From Peribacillus deserti (lineage in GTDB: Bacteria; Bacillota; Bacilli; Bacillales; DSM-1321): a stretch of DNA of 64,000 nucleotides. The stretch spans positions 62,001 to 126,000 of the forward strand of contig NZ_JAFBFI010000003.1 in the NCBI RefSeq assembly GCF_016909175.1, given 5' to 3'. The notes beneath the pieces were generated by a model, which ran no database searches, was not told where the DNA came from, and saw nothing but the letters and a program-made list of their open reading frames with translations. The translations under genes and the position numbers were made by a program. Positions 61,348 through 64,000 of the stretch are shown in pieces; the first letter of the stretch is position 1; each line of letters starts with the position of its first letter.

Positions 61348-62040
61348 TTATATAAATCCTTTTTAACTTAGGTTTATATACCGGGCGCCAAGTTAATAAT
61401 ATCTATCAAGTTTGATATGCTCTCCTTAATATAAAATTAAGAGGACAAAGCTGATACATCAATCTCTAATATTCTACGGTCGTATAACTGACATGTTAAT
61501 AAAAACAACGTCTAACGTCTAACTAACAATATAGGAGGTTTTTTGAATATACTTCCTTGCTTAAGTAATACTTATTAAATTCTACATTAAATTCTATTTT
61601 TTTCAATAAAAGTTCTAATTTAGATTAGAGAATAAACAAATTAAATTAAATTTTCTGCCATTATCATGAAATAGTGAGACGAAGAAAAAGCATTTTTGTC
61701 GCAGTAGCTCAGCTGGACAAAGCAATGGAAAAAAGGTTGATGTATGAAGGGTTCATAAGATTTTCGCGAGTCTTAGGTGTCCGACATATGTAAAACCTTT
61801 TTTTGTGTTGTTTGGGTTGAGCTGTCGGTCGTGGTATCGGAAGTTTTTGGGACAACGGCAACATTTCAAGTGTCCTCTTTACAACAAACCTTTCCCAATT
61901 GATTCATATAGATCCAAAGGTTAAAGTTGATATATGTTATGGAAATAAGCCCTAAGTATGCATTTGAAGGTTTGAACACATAAACTTGGCGGGTAAATAG
62001 GGAGGAAAGATAGATAGTGAATTATATTTATTTATACCAG
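61348..62040. other. Gene-free region with a tRNA-like fragment
   Basis: About 690 bases with no intact gene. At 61698-61770 the DNA reads GTCGCAGTAGCTCAGCTGGA, as in the 5' half of a tRNA, followed 40 bases later by GGTTCATAAGATTTTCGCGA, which resembles a T-arm and acceptor strand; D-arm pairing is broken and there is no proper anticodon arm. A short duplication (ACGTCTAACGTCTAAC) lies at about 61509. No other signal. Confidence 0.35.
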
Positions 62041-62070
62041 TAAAAAAGCCCATCTTAAAGAGAGGGCTAG
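62041..62070 (-). terminator. Intrinsic terminator of the split HNH gene
   Basis: On the minus strand AGCCC and GGGCT pair across a 12-base loop, followed by TTTTTTAC, directly after the stop codon. Confidence 0.7.
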
Positions 62071-63086
62071 TTAGTCATAAAATATTATTTCTAAGCGTTT
62101 CATTACTCCTGCTAGTTGTTCAGCTAGCTGGTTTTCTTCTCTAATTAGCAAGCTTTCAAGTACTTTATCAAGAGTTGTCTCTACTTCATCTTTTAACTGT
62201 CTTTTATCCTCAGAAAACGCGTCAGTTATTTTTCCACTTGCTTTATTCTTCCTGAAATTTGCTAGACATTTCTTAAATGCTACCTGCACGTTTGCTGTTT
62301 CAATTGCTGGATGACATGAATTACAAAGGGTAACGAGGTTATCTTTATGATTCATTCCACCTAAGTTCCTCGGAATTTTATGATGTACATGCAAGTCAGT
62401 TTGACCTTCACAAATAACGCACTTCCAACCGTCACGGTCTTTTATTTCTTTTTTTAGATTTTCACTAAAAGTTGTTTCCCAAACATTCACAAATTGTATT
62501 CTTCCACCTGATTCTTCTATTCTAGCTAAGACTTCTTGATGTGGAAGTATTATAATTTCAACAAGCTTTAAGATTGCTTCAGCTGTTTCATCCGACATAA
62601 GATCTATTGGAACCTCGTCATCCTCTTCTTTCTCATTAAATACAATTTCGGATAAGTCACATATATAACTAAAGAGTTGATTATACTTTTCACCAGCAGT
62701 AGATTTGAGTTCCATTTTGGCTAAATTATAAACTTCTTCAACAGGTAGAGTTTTCCATCCAGGTATCTTCTTCTTTAAGAACGATGGAAAGAAGGATCTC
62801 CAGGTATTATCTACTTGTTTACTCCTTGAGTCATTAGTCAAACCATCCTTATATTTCTCGATAATCTCTAAAGGATCTACATATACTACACTGTAATCAG
62901 GGTCTAAATATTCCTCTTTTTCTTCTTGATCTGCTTCATCTTCATAATCATGCATTTCGTCCAGCAGCATTTCTATATCTTTTACTGTATATTCTCTCTT
63001 AAAATCAGATTTTGAAAAAGTATTAAAGTTTATCTCACCTATCTTACTTGAAATACTATTAATACCTAAAGCATTAGCAAATTCAT

Positions 63087-63109
63087 AAACATTATCTATG
63101 ATAGTGTCT
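63087..63109. repeat. Target site duplication, left copy
   Basis: AAACATTATCTATGATAGTG followed by TCT; identical to 63269-63291. The core TATCTATGATA is a near-palindrome. Confidence 0.9.
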
Positions 63110-63268
63110 CAGGCTGTCGACAAAGTCGATAGCCGCTTTTTATAAATACTTACTCATCAATATGTAGTATGGCTTCTTTGAAAGAACAACCAAATATGCA
63201 ACTAAAAAAGAAACAAAACCCCTTTTTCTCCATAGACTTTTTTGAAAAAGGGATTTGTCTACACTCTG
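63110..63268. mobile_element. 159-bp MITE-like element with inverted ends
   Basis: The left end CAGGCTGTCGACAAAG and the right end, read inverted, CAGAGTGTAGACAAAT, match at 12 of 16 positions. The element is flanked by 23-bp direct copies of AAACATTATCTATGATAGTG plus TCT. It has no transposase and encodes nothing convincing. End sequence and palindromic target suggest mobilisation by an IS1182-type transposase, from memory of that family. Confidence 0.8.
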
Positions 63269-63291
63269 AAACATTATCTATGATAGTGTCT
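63269..63291. repeat. Target site duplication, right copy
   Basis: Identical 23-bp copy of 63087-63109 on the other side of the element. Confidence 0.9.
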
Positions 63292-63482
63292 TTATATGTA
63301 AGTTTTCCAGTTCTTTTTACAGTGGTTACTTTTTTATTTACAGTGGTTTTTTTATTCATAAATCTGTCTTTACAAACATTGCAAATATTCAACTTATTTG
63401 TGAAATGCACCATATCTTTAGATTCATGACATGATAAGCACTTTTTTTTATTCATCGTAATACCCCCAGTAGTTCAAACCGA

Positions 63483-63743
63483 TTGTGCAAAGTAGTTTCC
63501 TATTTAGTGCAATTTTATAATTTTATTCTACAGTTTTCATTAATTTTATTTAAAAAAGATTCTTCAATTGAGAGATTTAATAAAACTTATCTTTACACTA
63601 GTCCATCGAACTTTAATTTAAGAAACTTTGGTAAAAAGTTACAAAACCTTATTTCAGGAAAATCTATCAAATTCAAGCAATTGTGTGGTACTATCTTACA
63701 GAAATTCTATTTATACTCTAAAAAGGGAGGAGAGTTAGCGTGA
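63483..63743 (+). CDS. Doubtful small protein coupled to the next gene
   Basis: The frame from a TTG encodes 86 residues: an N-terminal hydrophobic stretch (YLVQFYNFILQFSLILF) and a basic C-terminus ending FYLYSKKGGELA. There is no ribosome site before it, but its TGA overlaps the GTG of the next frame (GTGA) at a perfect AAAGGGAGGAGAG site, as in coupled genes. It may be the 3' remains of a longer gene. Confidence 0.3.
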   Translation: MCKVVSYLVQFYNFILQFSLILFKKDSSIERFNKTYLYTSPSNFNLRNFGKKLQNLISGKSIKFKQLCGTILQKFYLYSKKGGELA

Positions 63744-64000
63744 CAGACGCCTACTTGTCATAACTTGTTAAACATTGATCTAAAAAAAGACACGATAGAA
63801 GAGCTGAAAAAGGTAAGTGCTATGTATGCTAGCTTAGGGGAAGAAGTGCAAAAAATGCTATCGAGCTATTGGAATATCGCAAAAGCGGATCAGCTTCAAT
63901 TCATCAAGTACAAGAATTTATAAATAAATTGGCCAATACTCCTAAAGAATTCGTTTCTACCTTTGAGGAAGTTAATATATATTTGGAAAAGTTCACTGAA
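63740..64000 (+). pseudogene. Frameshifted partial gene running off the window
   Basis: A very strong ribosome site (AGGGAGGAGA) precedes GTG 63740, but the frame stops after seven codons. The next frame reads NLLNIDLKKDTIEELKKVSA and SLGEEVQK, then a second shift within AAAAAA (63850-63855) continues as NAIELLEYRKSGSASIHQVQ, EFINKLANTPKEFVSTFEEV to the edge. Two frameshifts in 260 bases. The helical N-terminus could belong to a dynamin-like GTPase, but this cannot be judged without the rest. Confidence 0.5.

Larger units (their letters stand above)
62071..63455 (-). pseudogene. Zinc-ribbon/HNH endonuclease gene split by a MITE-like insertion
   Basis: On the minus strand an ATG at 63455 with GGGGG upstream encodes MNKKKCLSCHESKDMVHFTN and a second CNVCKD, a four-cysteine zinc ribbon, then KLTYKDTIIDNV. 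Here a 159-bp element interrupts it and creates stops. After the element the same DTIIDNV codons recur in frame and continue YEFANALGINSISSKIGEIN, then a long acidic region and an HNH domain CVICEG, DLHVHHKIPRNLGGMNHKDN, TLCNSCH. Removing the element plus one target copy (182 bases) gives an intact 400-residue protein. The downstream part could still be translated from ATG 62970 as a 299-aa HNH protein. Confidence 0.88.

Overview
The window is low-GC Firmicute DNA, most likely from a member of the Bacillaceae (Bacillus, Metabacillus, Peribacillus or a relative). The evidence is strong AGGAGG-type ribosome binding sites with frequent TTG/GTG starts, an S-box SAM riboswitch, and recognisable Bacillus families (YsnE, YwnA-like Rrf2, TerC/MeeF-like, YxjG/YxjH-like, YxcD/DUF2653, ComK, YqzG/DUF3889, YwqH/YwqI-LXG, a KinB-like kinase). 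I cannot name the species.

Bases 1-22 kb are mostly ordinary chromosomal single genes: Rrf2 regulator, acetyltransferase, isochorismatase-like hydrolase, TerC-type metal transporter, small ATP-dependent DNA ligase, secreted M14 carboxypeptidase, KinB-like histidine kinase, secreted glycerophosphodiesterase (unusually GC-rich, probably acquired), DUF218 lipoprotein, SH3b/M15 peptidase, SAM-riboswitch-controlled MetE-like protein, DoxX, small membrane proteins and lipoproteins, and ComK. Two decayed genes lie here: an SH3/LysM remnant near 7.8 kb and a frameshifted HEAT-repeat gene near 8.4 kb.

Bases 22.9-27.8 kb form a type VII secretion LXG toxin locus: two small helper proteins (DUF5082 and DUF5344 type), a 520-residue LXG protein whose C-terminus is a glycine-rich hydrophobic segment, a protein of unknown function, small membrane proteins that are immunity candidates, and a tandem family of soluble proteins in two full copies plus one truncated copy.

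Bases 28-38.9 kb form an alpha-mannan utilisation locus: a GntR/LacI-type repressor, matching operators in front of both the repressor and the transporter, an ABC sugar importer (binding lipoprotein and two permeases), a GH38 alpha-mannosidase, a secreted GH76 endo-alpha-1,6-mannanase, an aldo/keto reductase, and a decayed fragment of a second GH76 gene.

Bases 38.6-41.3 kb are a decay zone: the GH76 fragment, a three-unit tandem repeat, an M20 dipeptidase with two frameshifts, and a frameshifted MazG-like gene.

Bases 41.5-60.7 kb are a defence island. A complete DNA phosphorothioation operon (dndBCDE plus the dndA cysteine desulfurase, minus strand) is divergent from the restriction operon dptFGH (plus strand). 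Converging on dptH is a second minus-strand operon: a 74-residue protein, a second DndD-like SMC ATPase and a second DndE-like protein, with no DndC partner. An HNH endonuclease follows. The extra DndD/DndE-like module within a full Dnd-Dpt locus is the most interesting feature. The right end (60.7-64 kb) is broken up: a truncated PLD/helicase-type N-terminus, a tRNA-like fragment, an HNH gene split by a 159-bp MITE-like element with a 23-bp target duplication, and a frameshifted partial gene running off the end.
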